From Nilaparvata lugens (taxonomy: Eukaryota > Arthropoda > Insecta > Hemiptera > Delphacidae), in assembly GCF_014356525.2 (NCBI RefSeq), contig NC_052505.1, positions 46,483,844 to 46,547,843 on the forward strand: 64,000 bases of DNA, in the 5' to 3' direction. Both the position numbers and the translations under genes were made by a program. Positions within the stretch are counted from its first letter, which is position 1; each line of letters starts with the position of its first letter. This document shows positions 1 through 11,671 of the stretch, piece after piece. The notes below the pieces were generated by a model. It had not been told where the DNA came from. It did not search any database and worked only from the letters and a program-made list of their open reading frames with translations.

Positions 1-75
1 TAATTATTACATTATTATTAATAATTATTAATAATAATAATAATAATATAATAATAATAATAATATTAAACATAT
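1..75. repeat. TAA/TAAT-rich simple sequence
   Basis: The first 70 or so bases are almost entirely imperfect TAA and TAAT repeats. No coding potential is visible. Confidence 0.8.
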
Positions 76-151
76 TATCAATTATCAGAAAAATATTATT
101 GAGGTTGAGTGGAATTAGATAGAAAGCAATAATAGAACAGATGTTCTTTTT

Positions 152-1046
152 ACTTTCCTTGCCCTATACCATAGGTAAGGAAAGTATTGATTTCCAAAAA
201 AAATTAAGGTACCCCAATTTCAAGTTTTCTATACGTTTCAAGGTCCCCTGAGTCCAAAAACATGATTTTTGGGTGTTGGTCTGTGTGTGTGTATGTGTAT
301 GTGTGTGTATGTGTGTGTATGTGTGTATGTCTGTGAACACGATAACTCCATTCCTAATTAACCGATTGACTTGAAATTTTAAACTTAAGGTCCTTATACC
401 ATAAGGATCCGACAGTAAGAAATTCAATCAAATTCAATTTAAGATGGCGGAAAAAATGGCGGATAATTACTAAAAAACCATGTTTTTCACGTTTTTCTCG
501 AAAACGACTCTAACAATTTTTTTCAAATTTATACCATGGATAGCTATTTATAAGCCCTATCAACTGACATGAGTCTCATTCCTGGGAAAATTGCAGGAGC
601 TCCGTAATGTTCTTGAGAAAAATGGCAGATAATTACCAAAAAACCATGTTTTTCACAATTCTCTCAAATATAACTTGACCGATTTTTTTTAAAATACATA
701 CCCTGTATAGTTATTTATCAGCTCTATCAACTGGCATGAGTCTCCTTTCTGGGAAACCAATGGGGGGGTTCACCCCATCCTTGAGAAATGGACTCAGTAA
801 CCTCCTTCTCGTGCATGAGGTAGGTAGGTAGCGCAGTTCATAAAAATAACACATAGTGGAGATATTTCATCTGTAGAACAGCTGTTTTTACGACATTAGA
901 AAATGACGACTAAAAAAAATCATCGAATTTCACAATTCACACAAAGAAAAAGTTCTCTGAAAACAATTATATATACACATATATACAGAAGTCTGATCGT
1001 AGTTTCAAATATGAGCAAGGAAAGTTGTGTGAGTGTACCACACCAG
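152..1046 (+). repeat. Dispersed repeat family D, copy without an ORF
   Basis: It begins ACTTTCCTTGC and the inverse word GCAAGGAAAGT occurs at 1015-1025, giving an 11-bp inverted pair. Near the start is a small hairpin (CTTTCCTT...AAGGAAAG around a CCTATACCATAGG core). A TG-rich microsatellite follows at about 280-335, then several lines rich in 'aagatggcgg' and 'aaaacggctc'-type words. The same sequence recurs at 29717-29857, where it is interrupted, and at 39204-43453, where it forms a tandem array in which two units carry a peptidase ORF. No ORF is supportable in this copy. The short frames over the TG stretch are low-complexity artefacts. Confidence 0.7.
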
Positions 1047-1076
1047 ATTTTTTCAATTTCTATCATATTATTTTGT

Positions 1077-1640
1077 TATTTCCAATGATTACAACATATG
1101 TTAGAATATCACATGTCAATCAATAAAATTATCTCATTTCCATATGGCACTCACCTTACCATGTTCATAACCTTATTTAATAGGGCCCTTTCCCATCCTT
1201 TGAAACCCTTTGAGGCAAAATATCTCAAAACCCGTTCTTAGTGCGCGTCTAGCATGTTTGAAGAATATTTATGCAAAGTTTCAAGTCTGTAGGACAATTA
1301 GTTTGAGCTGTAGTGTGATTTTACATCAAAATTTTCGAAAAATGCCCTCTCCTGGACCCCCCTGTGCTCCTGATCGAAATTTTTCTGCACAGATCGAATT
1401 TTTTTTCGTAGCTGAACAAAAAATTTCCTCATGACTTTGCTGTGCAATGAGCGGTTAAAAAGTACACAATTTTGGGGGGCCCCAGCTCCCTCAGGGGGGC
1501 AAATTTCTGAAAATCCTCTCTTAGTGGATGTTTTCAGGCTACCATAAACAATCGGGCAAAATTTCAAGTTTCTAGGCTCAGTAGTTTGGGCTGTGGTGTG
1601 ATTTCAGTCTGTCGGGGCTTAGCCTTTTATAAGTATAGAG
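1077..1640 (+). repeat. Dispersed repeat family C
   Basis: Sequence from about 1080 (ttccaatgattacaacat) to about 1640 closely matches 18817-19230 and 20627-21055. The family contains 'aaaatatctcaaaayccgttcttagtgcgc'-type sequence and a 'ggggggcccagctc' segment. This copy continues past 'tagtggatg' to an apparent natural 3' end. In the other two copies a GAA microsatellite starts at that point. No coding frame is supportable. Confidence 0.7.
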
Positions 1641-4600
1641 AAGATTGAATTATAAATTATTTTTTCAATTGAGTCACATGGTGAATGAATCTGTTTGGAA
1701 AGTTTAAGCCAATCATATGTCATAGAAATGGCACCAAAAGGGATGATCGTTTGAAAGCATCATATATTAATCTATTATCAGCCAGCAAACTTGCCTTATC
1801 ATAATATGCTAGTGCATGTACACTGTATAGGGGAACCGTATATAAAGAATTAAGCAATTTACAAAATTATACAAATTAAGTTATTATTGTAATCTAAGGA
1901 ATTATATTCTACTGCTTGCCACTGACGTCATGCCTACGTCATTCTACCAATGGCGAATTTTCATGCAAATCAATTACACAGAGATTCTCAGAAAAAGGTT
2001 CTAGCCAAAGGCTTAGAAGAAGGCAAGACACTTCCCTTTTAAAATCCTCACCGTTAAGACCTTGTTAAAAAGTTACCAAAGACCTATTAGTGAAATTTTG
2101 TTCGATTTTTGTATTTATCTATTATTTTGTAAATTTATTCATCGATTGATTGTTCCAGAAATTCAAATTTAATTATTCCCTATTTTAATTGGTGAAGGAA
2201 ATATTTAATTAAAATTCCACACGTGCTAAGATCAAAGCCTGGACCAGCCACCGATCATACAAAATTTGATCTAAAGGAACCACGACCGCCAAGAGGATTC
2301 ACGTGAGTTTTATATCTTGGGGCCCCAATCTTCGCTTCGAAAGAAAATATAGTGCAGAAAAATATAAAATTTTCTCTGTTAAAGTAATGGCCAGGCCACG
2401 CCAACAAGCGCTTATAACCATTAAGATCCTAGATTTAATCAGGTATAGAATTTATAAGAACTTATAGTTGATTAACTATCCTCCGCTGCCAGAACCACGA
2501 CCTTGAGTAATTTTAAAAATCTTTTATAATTTGTTTTCATTATTTTTAAAAAACTGTTAAATTTTTAATTATAAAATTCTGTTGGATCATGCATGGTATC
2601 ATGCGAGCACAAGCAAATTTCTAGTTATTTTGTTGATGTTAAACTATTTTCAATCTGTAATCCAAGCTTTAAATCTGCACTGTCAAATTATATATTTTAT
2701 TATATTATATTTCCACTTTGTCAATTCGTCTTTTGAGTTCGATTATTTCTCAAGCCTGTCAATTATTGTGTCTGACACGTTCTATATTATCAAGAACCGA
2801 TCAAGTACGATCGTTGAAATAATTGATTCAACCTGGGTATTGGAACAGATCTAAGTGGATGTAGTGTGCGGGGTCGGATCAAGATTACCTATTCTCTGTC
2901 CTTACCTGCTCATATATCAGCTTTTATCTGTGACCAACTTCGGCTTGGGAGCGAATTTTTCGACTGTATGGCAGATGCAGCTGGAGATAATATAATTTCC
3001 TACAATAGAGCATAAGGCCCGACAAGACTCTGTTCTTAATCCTTCGGAACCTATTAGAGACGCAGTCCCGTAGATTATCTACATCGGGATTTTTGCTTGA
3101 CCTGATTGATTTTATATGCTGTTACATCACAGGTAATAGTTTTAAGATATCTGTATTCAGTGTTTAGCGACCGCTACACTTCCTCTGAAATTTTTATCAT
3201 TATTCAATCAGTCATAAGAAGAATCAAGGGTGAACGAGTGTTTATGCCTCCCGCGATTTAGACGATTGTATCGAATCTTGTAGTGACTCAATCAGTCTGG
3301 TGTTCACTTAGCGTCCACGCACGCATTTTCAAATTCCTAACCTCAATACTGGTGACTCAGTACAAGATTCGTTATACGTGTGTCAACCTAACCTTGGAGG
3401 CGATAGTAATTCCCCAAGAAGAGCTTCACACTATGAACTATTCTTCAAAGTTTGAAAAAATCTGAGTTAGATTTTTGATGCCTAGCAAGGTAGCATCGTA
3501 ATAATCAATTAAACCAATTAGTAAGATTCTGGTAACAAATACAATATTAATATTATGAAGATGTAGGTAGCCAAAGAAAGTAGGTACCAAGATCTTAGAA
3601 TTCTATTCTAAGATGATGGATGAACACTATATACTATTTTCTATTTCACATGTGATTTATTTGAATCAATGTTTCCCAGGTGGGATTGTCAACATCTTGT
3701 CCATCCATTATAATTATGAAGAAATTCCACAACATCTCTGAGTCTACAGTAAATTCTATTCTGTTCTCTGTGCCACTACTAATTATTGGTTGATAGGCGA
3801 GGTTGATACTTGTTCTTAACTGAGTTGGTTCTGAAGAATGGTTCATGAAATACGGTACCAATAATTATGTCAACCAATCATTTTGATAATCAACTACTTG
3901 TCAATCAAACCAATTATTGTTACAACTACTTGTATTCAGATGATTCAATGTATCTCATGATAAAAATACGTATTATTAATACGTCAGAGTCGTTGGTAAT
4001 TCAGGTTTTAATACGTTTTCACGTGTGAATGCTGCAAAATCAAGTAGTATGCAAAATTGATAAGATAGTCATTTTTGAATCGGGAAATATTGGCAGCTTT
4101 ACTAGTTTTAATTACTGAAGTCTGAAGTAGCATTCAATATATAGGAGTTGAAACTCAGCAACTGCACAACTGCAGCAACACTGTCAATTACATTAGGTTT
4201 CATGGTTATCATCCATCACAGGCAAATCAGCTTGTTGCTGAACTTGAATGTACACCTAACTTATCAAGATCGATATAACCAGTTATCCATTTGAAAATTA
4301 TGTAAATTTTTGGCTGCTTCAAGTCCAACCCCAAACCTCCTCGTGTTAGCAGCTGGTTACTGAAGATACTAAATTTACTTTGGTTTTTAGGCGTTGTTGC
4401 AAAAAAGCATTGAAAACACTTTGAAATCTGAAATAATAACAATAAAGATGTAAATTTTTGATGTAATTTTGGAGTATGTAAAACATTTTCCAATTCACCT
4501 ATTCTTCATACCTCAACTGAACCTTTGTACCGAATTCAAATATTTTCTGCTTATTAGTTTTTAAAAAAGTTTATAAAAGGCAGAAGAGACGCACATATTG

Positions 4601-4852
4601 GGCGCATCCTTGGAAACTTCTCAAAATAGTACGTCCTTAGTGTGCGTCTAAAAGTATAACCAAAAATAAGTTTGCCATTTTTGAAAGTTTTTGGCTCAGT
4701 AGACTTTGAGCTATGTTGATGGAATCGGTTATACAAATGGAACGTAGGAGTCATTTCGTTTCTATATAATGTAACTATTGTAGATTGGCATTAACTTAAA
4801 ATTTGTGATTGCTTGCAGAAGTAGATTGCTTCAGATGTGAAGTTGATCTTAA
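1641..4852. other. Mostly unassigned AT-rich DNA, possible decayed LTR leader
   Basis: No protein family is recognised in either strand. Around 2200-2345 the layout is an AT-rich block, then TGGACC, then CACGTGAGTT, then GGGGCCCC. Similarly arranged words occur near 25848 and 50700-50825, so a decayed LTR and leader with a splice-donor-like GTGAGT is possible but unproven. A 130-bp stretch at 4600-4730 loosely resembles repeat family C. Confidence 0.3.
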
Positions 4853-5321
4853 TACCGTAAACCGGGGTGAATTCGGACTACTGTGGCGAAGTCGGACAGA
4901 GCTACCCGCGTCTACTGATTTTGAATTTGGAGGCATTAGACACTCGATATAACCTCAAAAAGTGGTGACTCGAGAAGGCAGTAAGCTGTTGAATGTTGTT
5001 TACATGTTTTAAGAACCAACACACGTGATATTTCGAGTGAATAAATAGAAATTTGAAGTGCCAAAAATATTGATTTACATTTATATTGATCAAAACCTCC
5101 ACAAATCATCGATATCAAAGTAAGTTGAAGCTTGCACTTATTTTTCTTCGATAATACATATTCTCAGCTACATAACCAAACTTTCACATTCTATGTTTTC
5201 GACTTTTTAGTATTTTTTATATAATAAATACTGAAAAGTCACACTTTTCAGGGGCGAATTCGGACATGCCAAGAATGGTTGTAAAATGGTGTTTAAAGTT
5301 TAAATGTCAAAACAAACGTAA

Positions 5322-5790
5322 TTTTTCATTATTCTATGCATTGCGGTACAGATACGGTATCGTGACAAACTTTTTTTTGGGGGGGGGGGCAAAATGTTTT
5401 ATGAGTGAAGGGGTGTACAACATGCCAATATTGTGTAGTTTTTCATTATTTTATGTTTAGCTAATGCATTATTGTGTACCTACATTTTTATTACCTATTC
5501 TATGCATGTCGGTACAGAGGTGTACTGTGATCAACTTTTATTGTTGGGAGGGGGGGAGTAGAATAACTTTTTCTTGAAGGGGGTACAACATGCCAATATT
5601 GTGAACTTTTCATTATTTTATGTTTAGATAAAATGAGTTACAGTGTAATGTTTCATTATTATTAGCTTAGTGGTACGGAGGCGTACCGTGACCTACTTTT
5701 TAAAATGGGGGGGGGGGCAAAAATATTTTTTGTGGAGTACAACATGTCAATATTGTGTAGTTCAGGCATTGACAAAATTCTTTTTTTTTA
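5322..5790 (+). repeat. Three degenerate ~150-bp tandem repeats inside the pogo element
   Basis: Three successive units (about 5322-5470, 5490-5635 and 5650-5790) share an order of words: a 'ggtacRgaggYGTAC' box, a run of 7-10 G, then 'acaacatgYcaatattgtg'. They lie between the left terminus and the transposase start, where a promoter or subterminal binding array would be expected. Their role is not shown by the sequence. Confidence 0.7.
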
Positions 5791-5802
5791 AGGGTTTTCA
5801 AC

Positions 5803-7397
5803 ATGACAAGGAAATATAAGCCAGTCCTTGGGCCAACTGGCCACAAGAAATATAGTGAAGAATCACTTCTAAAAGCTGTAAGAGAGGTGAAGACTGGATT
5901 ACTAACGATACGTAAAGCTGCAGAGAAACATGGGGTCCCAAGGTCTACACTATCAGATTATCTGAAAAGAAGCCGTTCAGGACAAATGCATCGTAAACCG
6001 GGGGGACAACCTGTTTTGTCAAACAATGATGAACAATGTTTGATGGATGGACTCCTTGTATGTGCAGAGTGGGGTTACCCACTACACGCTGCAGACGTGA
6101 AAGATGTTGTGCAGTCTTTTCTGAACCGGAGGGTAGGGTAGTGAAGCGTTTCAAAGACAATAGGCCTGGAGAGGATTGGACTTGGAATTTTTTAAAAAGA
6201 CACCCCCAACTGACCAATAGGTTCGCGGAGAACATCAAGAGGTGCAGAGCAGCAGTTGATGCTGAGGCAGTAAAAAGCTATTTTGAACACTTAGACAAAA
6301 CTCTTGAGCCTGAAGGAAGTGCTGCAATTCCACCTGAAAATTGGGTGAACTTCGATGAAACAAATTTTTCCGATGACCCCGGATCCAAAAAAGTAATTGT
6401 GCGTCGAGGCTGCCGCCGTCCAGAAAGAATAATGGACCACTCTAAAAGCTCCACTAGTGTTATGATGGCAGTAAATGGGAGGGGTGATCTACTGCCACCA
6501 TTCACTGTGTACAAATCTCAATTTTTGTACCCCACCTGGATAGAGGGTGGTCTCCCAGGAATGAGATATGGATGTAGCAAGAGTGGGTGGTTTGACATGC
6601 GCCTGTTTGAGGAATGGTTCATCACGGTGGCCCTCGTCTATTTTCGTGACAAAGTGGGGAGAAAGTTGTTGATTGGTGACAACCTAGCCAGTCACTTCTC
6701 AGCTGAGGTTATAAGACTGTGTAAGCTGAATGGCATTGATTTTGTTTTCTTTCCGCCAAATTCTACCCACTTATTCCAGCCGTTGGATGTTGCAGTTTTC
6801 AGAAGCATGAAAGCTGCCTGGCGTAGCACATTAGGAGAGTGGAAGAAGAGGAACAGAGGTGCTGTGCAAAAATCTGTGTTCCCCAGACTTTTGCGTGAAG
6901 CTATAGAATCCATGGGGGACAAACTTCGAGCGAACATCATTGCTGGATTTAGGGCTACTGGTCTAATCCCATTAGACAAAGAGGAGGTGCTCAAGAAGCT
7001 ACCTAAGCAAGCAGATGATACTTCACCAAATTGGTGCGATGCTCTAAGAGAAAAGTTGGAGGAGACACGAAAAGGTGACACTCCTAAAAGTCGTGGGAAA
7101 CGCGTGACTGTCCATCCAGGGCAGAGCATCACAACAACATGTTTGAATAATGACACCGACAATAACGTCCTGCAAACTGTTATGGCTGAAGAGGAAGGAA
7201 TCTTTGCATCTGAGTCTGAAGAAAGTGATGCTGGCACCTCCCATGAAGAGCTGGTCGACATCCCTGATGAGCACAAGGCTGAAGGTGACTTCGTCCTTGT
7301 TAAATTCGTGACACAAGAAGATAACCGGGACAAAGTTTATGTTGGAAGAATCGAAAACATCCTTGATACAGAGAACACCGAATATGAAACTGCGTAG
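5803..7397 (+). pseudogene. pogo/Tigger transposase, one frameshift
   Basis: This transposase would cut and paste the surrounding element. The first frame (5803-6141, ATG start) holds a psq-type helix-turn-helix at about residues 14-56 (TIRKAAEKHGVPRSTLSDYL). The second frame, open to 7397, continues with the rest of the CENP-B-like DNA-binding region (WTWNFLKRHP) and a DDE_1 catalytic core. The three acidic positions are visible as NFDET, GDNLASH and QPLDVAVF. The C-terminus is acidic and ends with a GDFVLVKFVT-type tail common in insect pogo-like proteins. Frames change around 6125-6141, consistent with one lost base. The rest of the frame is open, so the lesion looks recent. Summed length of about 530 residues is normal for the family. 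A sequencing error at the junction is the main alternative. Confidence 0.9.
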
Positions 7398-8029
7398 AGA
7401 AAAGTTCATGTTCCCTGGACTAGAAGACTTTGTAAATATTAAGAATGTATACTAATATTATCTGATTGTGTTCAATTCATTCCTTCATATTATCTGATTG
7501 TATTTTTGATTTTTTGCATTATTGATTTTGCATTATAGTAAATTTCAATAGTGAATTTTATGGATAAATGCTTCTAATTATTTTTAAAGGGGTTTTCTGT
7601 TTTTTTTTAAAACGAAAATATGTGTCCGAAATAGCCCCTAGTGTCATCAGAATTCGGAAATAAATGCAAAACAACCTGTGTCCGACTTCACCCCAACCCA
7701 TGGGGTGAATCCGGACACAATTTGGGATTTAAAAAAAAAAAACGGGTTGGTGTACAAATATGAAAATGGGATAGAAAGCACCGGGAAGAACAGTAGATTT
7801 TATATTCCAAGTATGAAAATGATCATTTTAATATAAACCACTTAAAATATTTAAAAAACCTGAAAAAGTGTCCGAATTCACCCCGGTTTACGGTACTTTA
7901 CATTTATCTAATACAATACTTTATATGAGTTATCTATTTGCAGTGTTACTTATTCACTTGAAGAAATGCATATGATTGATAGAACTTGTTGGAATAATTT
8001 AGTTTTTTGTACAATATAAGCTACAAGCT

Positions 8030-8560
8030 TACCCAGCGAAATTCGTACCGCTAAAAAGTCAATGTATCTCATGTCACACTTGACTTTATTTGGTGAATCC
8101 ATGACATTTATCTGACAATCAATATCTTCATTTACATCTCAATACGGACTTCCTATGTGCATACAGCATTTATTATTCCGAAAACATATTCTTCTCAATC
8201 AATTGGCAGTAATATCTATTCAGTAAAGTGATGAATTGAAAAAAATAGATAGGTTATAAATCAGTGTTTCAAATATGAATTTTCAATGTTTTCATTAAAC
8301 GATTCATTGTACGATTTGTCTCGGGATGACGTCTTTATTACAGCTGGTATTTTTAGATGCTAAATCATATTATCACAATATGATTTTGAATTATGATCAT
8401 CTTTCCATTCTTTGGTAGCCGCTCGGCCGACAATTTCGAAAACATAGGTCTGTACAATGAATGAGTAAATAGTTATTATTAGCCCTCCTATTAAAATCTC
8501 TGGTCAGAAATCATCCCCAACATTCACACAACATATTCCCAACAAACAAATGCTGTTCTG
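8030..8560 (+). repeat. Dispersed repeat family B, plus copy
   Basis: This non-coding block, from 'cccagcgaa' near 8032 through 'gccgctcggccgacaatttcgaaaacat' sequence near 8425, recurs in reverse orientation at about 16130-17056. The two copies are moderately diverged, and the other copy carries about 350 bp of extra sequence. Confidence 0.65.
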
Positions 8561-8598
8561 TCAAGTAGCTTTCAAGTCCATAAGGATATATATACATG

Positions 8599-9596
8599 GT
8601 GTTTACGAACTCCCTACTAATACTGTAGGGCATTGTTCCTGGATGAAAAACATATCTAAATATCATATTTAAAATGTCCGGAAGTCTTCAGTTACTCACA
8701 TAGTGGACATTTTGCTTTTTTCACTTATTCTTTTTGTAAATAGTCTAATGGTTGAACATACGGAATTGATACTCCGCACAATCATTTATAGCAGCTAGGT
8801 AAAGCTACGAAAAAATTATGATAATTTTTCAAATTCATTAAACAAAATGGCGGCCATTTAAAATACTGTTTCTCAAATAACTCAGAAACCGTTGGTTTGA
8901 AAAAAAATGCAAGAATAACTTTTTCTAGTAAATCTAATTACCTATTGATTGGTACTAGATTTTTCAAGATTGGATCGATATTAACTGGAAGTTTCGAGAA
9001 ATGGAAGTTTTAGTGATAGGTGACCACTGAAAGTTTGTTGCAGTGCAAACCAAGGCATGCTAATAGAGTCGCCTCAATGATGCAACAATCAAATTTGCAT
9101 TGCATGTTTATAGTAAGCGATTTTAGGTCATTTCAAACAATAAAATAGCATTACATTACCCTATAAAAGTGGGTCACCAACCATTAAAGCTGCCATATAT
9201 CAGATATCATTGGTCCAATCAGAAAAAAATAGTACCCTCCGATAGACAATTGAAATTACTGAAACAAGCTATTTGTGTAAAGTTTTTGTATAACCATCGG
9301 TTTCTGAGATATTTAAAAAACAAAATTTTAAATGGTCGCCATTTTGTTTTATGAGTTTGAAAAATTATCATAATTTTTTTTGTAGCCTTTTCCAGTTGTA
9401 ATAAATGGTTGTGCAAAGTTTCAATTTTGTATGTTTAACCAACATTTAGAAACAAAATAAGTGAAAAAAGCAAAATGGCTGCTGTGTGAGTAACTAAAGA
9501 CTTCCGGACAATTTGAATAATATGATATTATTTAGTTATGTTTGTTACCCGGCCAGGAACAATGGCGTAGAATATTGGTAGGCAGTTCGTAAACAC
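8599..9596. mobile_element. ~1-kb foldback (long inverted repeat) element
   Basis: The ends match as inverted repeats starting GTGTTTACGAACT. The similarity continues inward for about 390-410 bp on each side (roughly 8599-8990 against 9190-9596). Shared blocks include 'gtccggaagtct', 'ttttgcttttttcactta', 'acaaaatggcg.ccatttaaaat' and 'tcagaaaccg'. The arms are diverged, with several indels, and surround about 200 bp of unique sequence. No transposase frame is present, so this is a non-autonomous foldback-type element or an old MITE. No target duplication could be fixed. Confidence 0.75.
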
Positions 9597-9682
9597 TCTG
9601 TTCAATAAAGATGAATGAATATTAAAACATTTCATAGCTGAAAACTGTTCTATATTTTAAAACCAAATTTACATTTGTCTTA

Positions 9683-10470
9683 TCCTATTATATTAAGCGA
9701 GCAATTTCTGTATATCTGTTTATATTTTTTCATTTTTATATCTGGTTATCTGGTTACTTATGTTCAACGGATCTCGAAAACGGCTCTAACGATTTTCACT
9801 AAATTTGGAACAAAGTAGGTTTATGATATGAAGACTCGATTGCACTAGGTCTTAACCCTTGGATAACTCGCTGAAGGACATCGAAAGGATAAATACGTCC
9901 TAGGAAAAAAAGCTGGAAATTTTGTCGCCTGTCGATACCGTAATGGAAGAGTGAATGTGTGTGGGATCATCCAGCTGACCTCACTTGAAGAAAAATTAAG
10001 CGAGAGAAACTTATTTTCGTTCATTTCTCTTTTGTAGAGAACATGTTCACTCCAGAAAGTCCAAAATAGTAACTGGATGATGCTGTTAGTGATACATAGT
10101 AGGCTATATTAACAAATATTGTAGCAGACATAGAGTATATCATTCTAAATCGAATTCATAGTATATCTATTCCTAATTGATGATGTGTTTGTTTCTTGAA
10201 GTGTGAATAAATATTGTTATTTTGATGAGTGATAGTAGTTCAACCTAGATTTTGATTTGGACTCTTCACTGTATTATAAATTTGGGAAAAGACAGTTTTG
10301 GGCATAAGCCTGTTGTGCCTCAGCACAACATATAGCTGTAAACATAATTGTACGACTGGGAAAATGAATTAATGTATATAAACTATAAATTCAATCTTTC
10401 CTTACAAATATTCTATGCTTTTACACTTCAGAGCAAAGCTCGGTCCCCCGATATTGTATCTCGTATTTTT
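9683..10470 (+). repeat. Dispersed repeat family A with LINE-like tail
   Basis: The family opens with TATTATATTAAGCGAGCAAT, passes 'cggctctaacgattttcac' and 'cattgcactaggtct', and closes with 'agcaaagctcggtcccccgatat'. Related copies are at 55815-56497 (reverse) and 61014-61552 (5'-truncated). Near 10290 a 'tttgggcataagcctgttgtgcc' stretch resembles LINE 3' untranslated sequence. Immediately after the copy is a TCTAT-rich simple tail (10480-10530). No ORF is supportable. Confidence 0.6.
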
Positions 10471-10587
10471 GAGAAATAAATATTCTATCTATTCTATTCT
10501 ATTTATTCTATTCTATCTATCTGTATTTGCTTAACAACTGATTTCTTTTTATAGGAGATGATAGGTACTGATTCAATCATTATCATC

Positions 10588-10729
10588 GGGCGGTGTGACT
10601 AAAAACGAGTATGACGAGTATTTACTTACAAGTAAAGTATAATGAGTATTTAAACTCCAAGTAAACCAATGTGAATAAAGTGTCGAGTTTACTTGTGACC
10701 ATGTACTCGCCAACCCGAGGATTTACTAG
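10588..10729 (-). mobile_element. PIF/Harbinger terminal fragment
   Basis: The sequence starts GGGCGGTGTGACTAAAAACG, the near-exact inverse of the terminus at 53567-53590 beside the Harbinger transposase relic. It is followed by the same kind of subterminal 'aagtatttact' words. It is cut off at 10729 where an LTR-like sequence begins. Confidence 0.65.
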
Positions 10730-10774
10730 AGTTATGTAGATCAATAGTGTAACTAGTCATTAGTAATCACTTTT
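10730..10774 (+). repeat. 45-bp LTR-start fragment
   Basis: AGTTATGTAGATCAATAGTG and the following 25 bases match 52626-52670 with a single clear difference. At 52626 the same sequence follows a polypurine tract downstream of an env-like relic, so it looks like the first bases of an errantivirus-type LTR. Here it is cut off by the LINE fragment. Confidence 0.55.
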
Positions 10775-10775
10775 A

Positions 10776-11580
10776 ATCACTGGGAAGTTCCGGAATGGTA
10801 ATATTGGCCGAATAGCAGATGGGGATGGTGATTTGCTCATAAGTAAGGAAGATAAGAAGAAAGTTTGGGAGCAATATCTGCAAGATTTATTCCATGATCT
10901 CAGAGTACAACAACCTGCCATGGGAGACAGAACACGACCCAAAATTCTCTTGGAGGAGGTAACTTCAACTATTAAACAGATGAGGGATGGAAAATCAACA
11001 GGCCCAGATGAATTTCCAACAGAGTTTTTGAAGTTACTTGACACGGAGAATTTAAAGATTTTAACGGAAATTTTTAACAACATATACTCAACTGGGCAAA
11101 TTCCAACACAGTGGCTAGAATCAGAGTTCATTGCAATTCCGAAAAAGTCAAGTGCAAGATCTTGTGAGGACTATCGAACTATCAGTTTAATGAGCCACAT
11201 GCTCAAATTGTTTTTAAAAATAACTCACAAACGAATTTATCACAAATGTGAGGAGCAAATTGCACCAAATCAATTTGGTTTTGTGAAAGCTGTGGGCACA
11301 AGGGAGGCTTTGTTTGCTTCGCAGGTTTTGTTTCAGAGATGCAGAGATGTATGTTGTAATGTCTTTGCATGTCTAATTGATTATAAAAAAGCGTTTGACC
11401 GTGTTAGACATGAGCAAATGATGGATGTACTGATGAAAACTGGAATTGACAGAAAAGACCTGAGAATAATAGCTAGCTTGTACTGGAATCAGTCTGCGGT
11501 CCTCAGAGTGGATGGAGAGCATACAGATCTGGTGAAGATCCTGCGTGGAGAGAGGCAGGGTTGCATCTTATCACCAATTA
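10776..11580 (+). pseudogene. LINE reverse transcriptase fragment
   Basis: An open frame runs from about 10776, with no initiating codon of its own, to 11580. It encodes the N-terminal and fingers/palm part of a non-LTR reverse transcriptase. Visible landmarks are GKSTGPDEFPTEFL, an IPKKSSARSCEDYRTISL block, NQFGFVKAVGTREALF, CLIDYKKAFDRVRHEQ with the first catalytic Asp, and GERQGCILSP. The frame stops in AT-rich sequence just before the expected YADD motif, so the enzyme is truncated and cannot act. Wording of the motifs is closest to insect 'endonuclease-reverse transcriptase' LINEs. The fragment at 60740-61015 looks like the missing C-terminus of the same type, but the two are 50 kb apart. 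Confidence 0.85.
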
Positions 11581-11671
11581 TTAATATAATTAAAATAAAA
11601 AAATTATTAAATTATTATTAAATTATAAAATAATAATTGGTCTCTTAAATATTAAGAGACCAACTATTCTT

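Larger units (their letters stand above)
4855..7893 (+). mobile_element. Complete pogo/Tigger-type DNA transposon
   Basis: The left terminus begins CCGTAAACCGGGGTGAATTC and continues GGAC. The right terminus at 7870-7893 is its exact inverse, giving perfect 24-bp terminal inverted repeats. Both ends abut TA (4853-4854 and 7894-7895), the target duplication expected for the Tc1/mariner superfamily. The element is 3039 bp. Variants of the GTCCGA...TCGGAC words lie further inside: 'gaagtcggac' near 4888, 'gcgaattcggac' near 5253, and a near-palindrome at 7677-7719 centred on 'aacccatgggg'. These are plausible subterminal transposase binding sites. The only gene is the transposase at 5803-7397, which is broken by one frameshift. 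Confidence 0.95.

Noticed and set aside
6692..7333. 213-residue antisense frame
   Set aside because: It is the shadow of the pogo transposase on the other strand.
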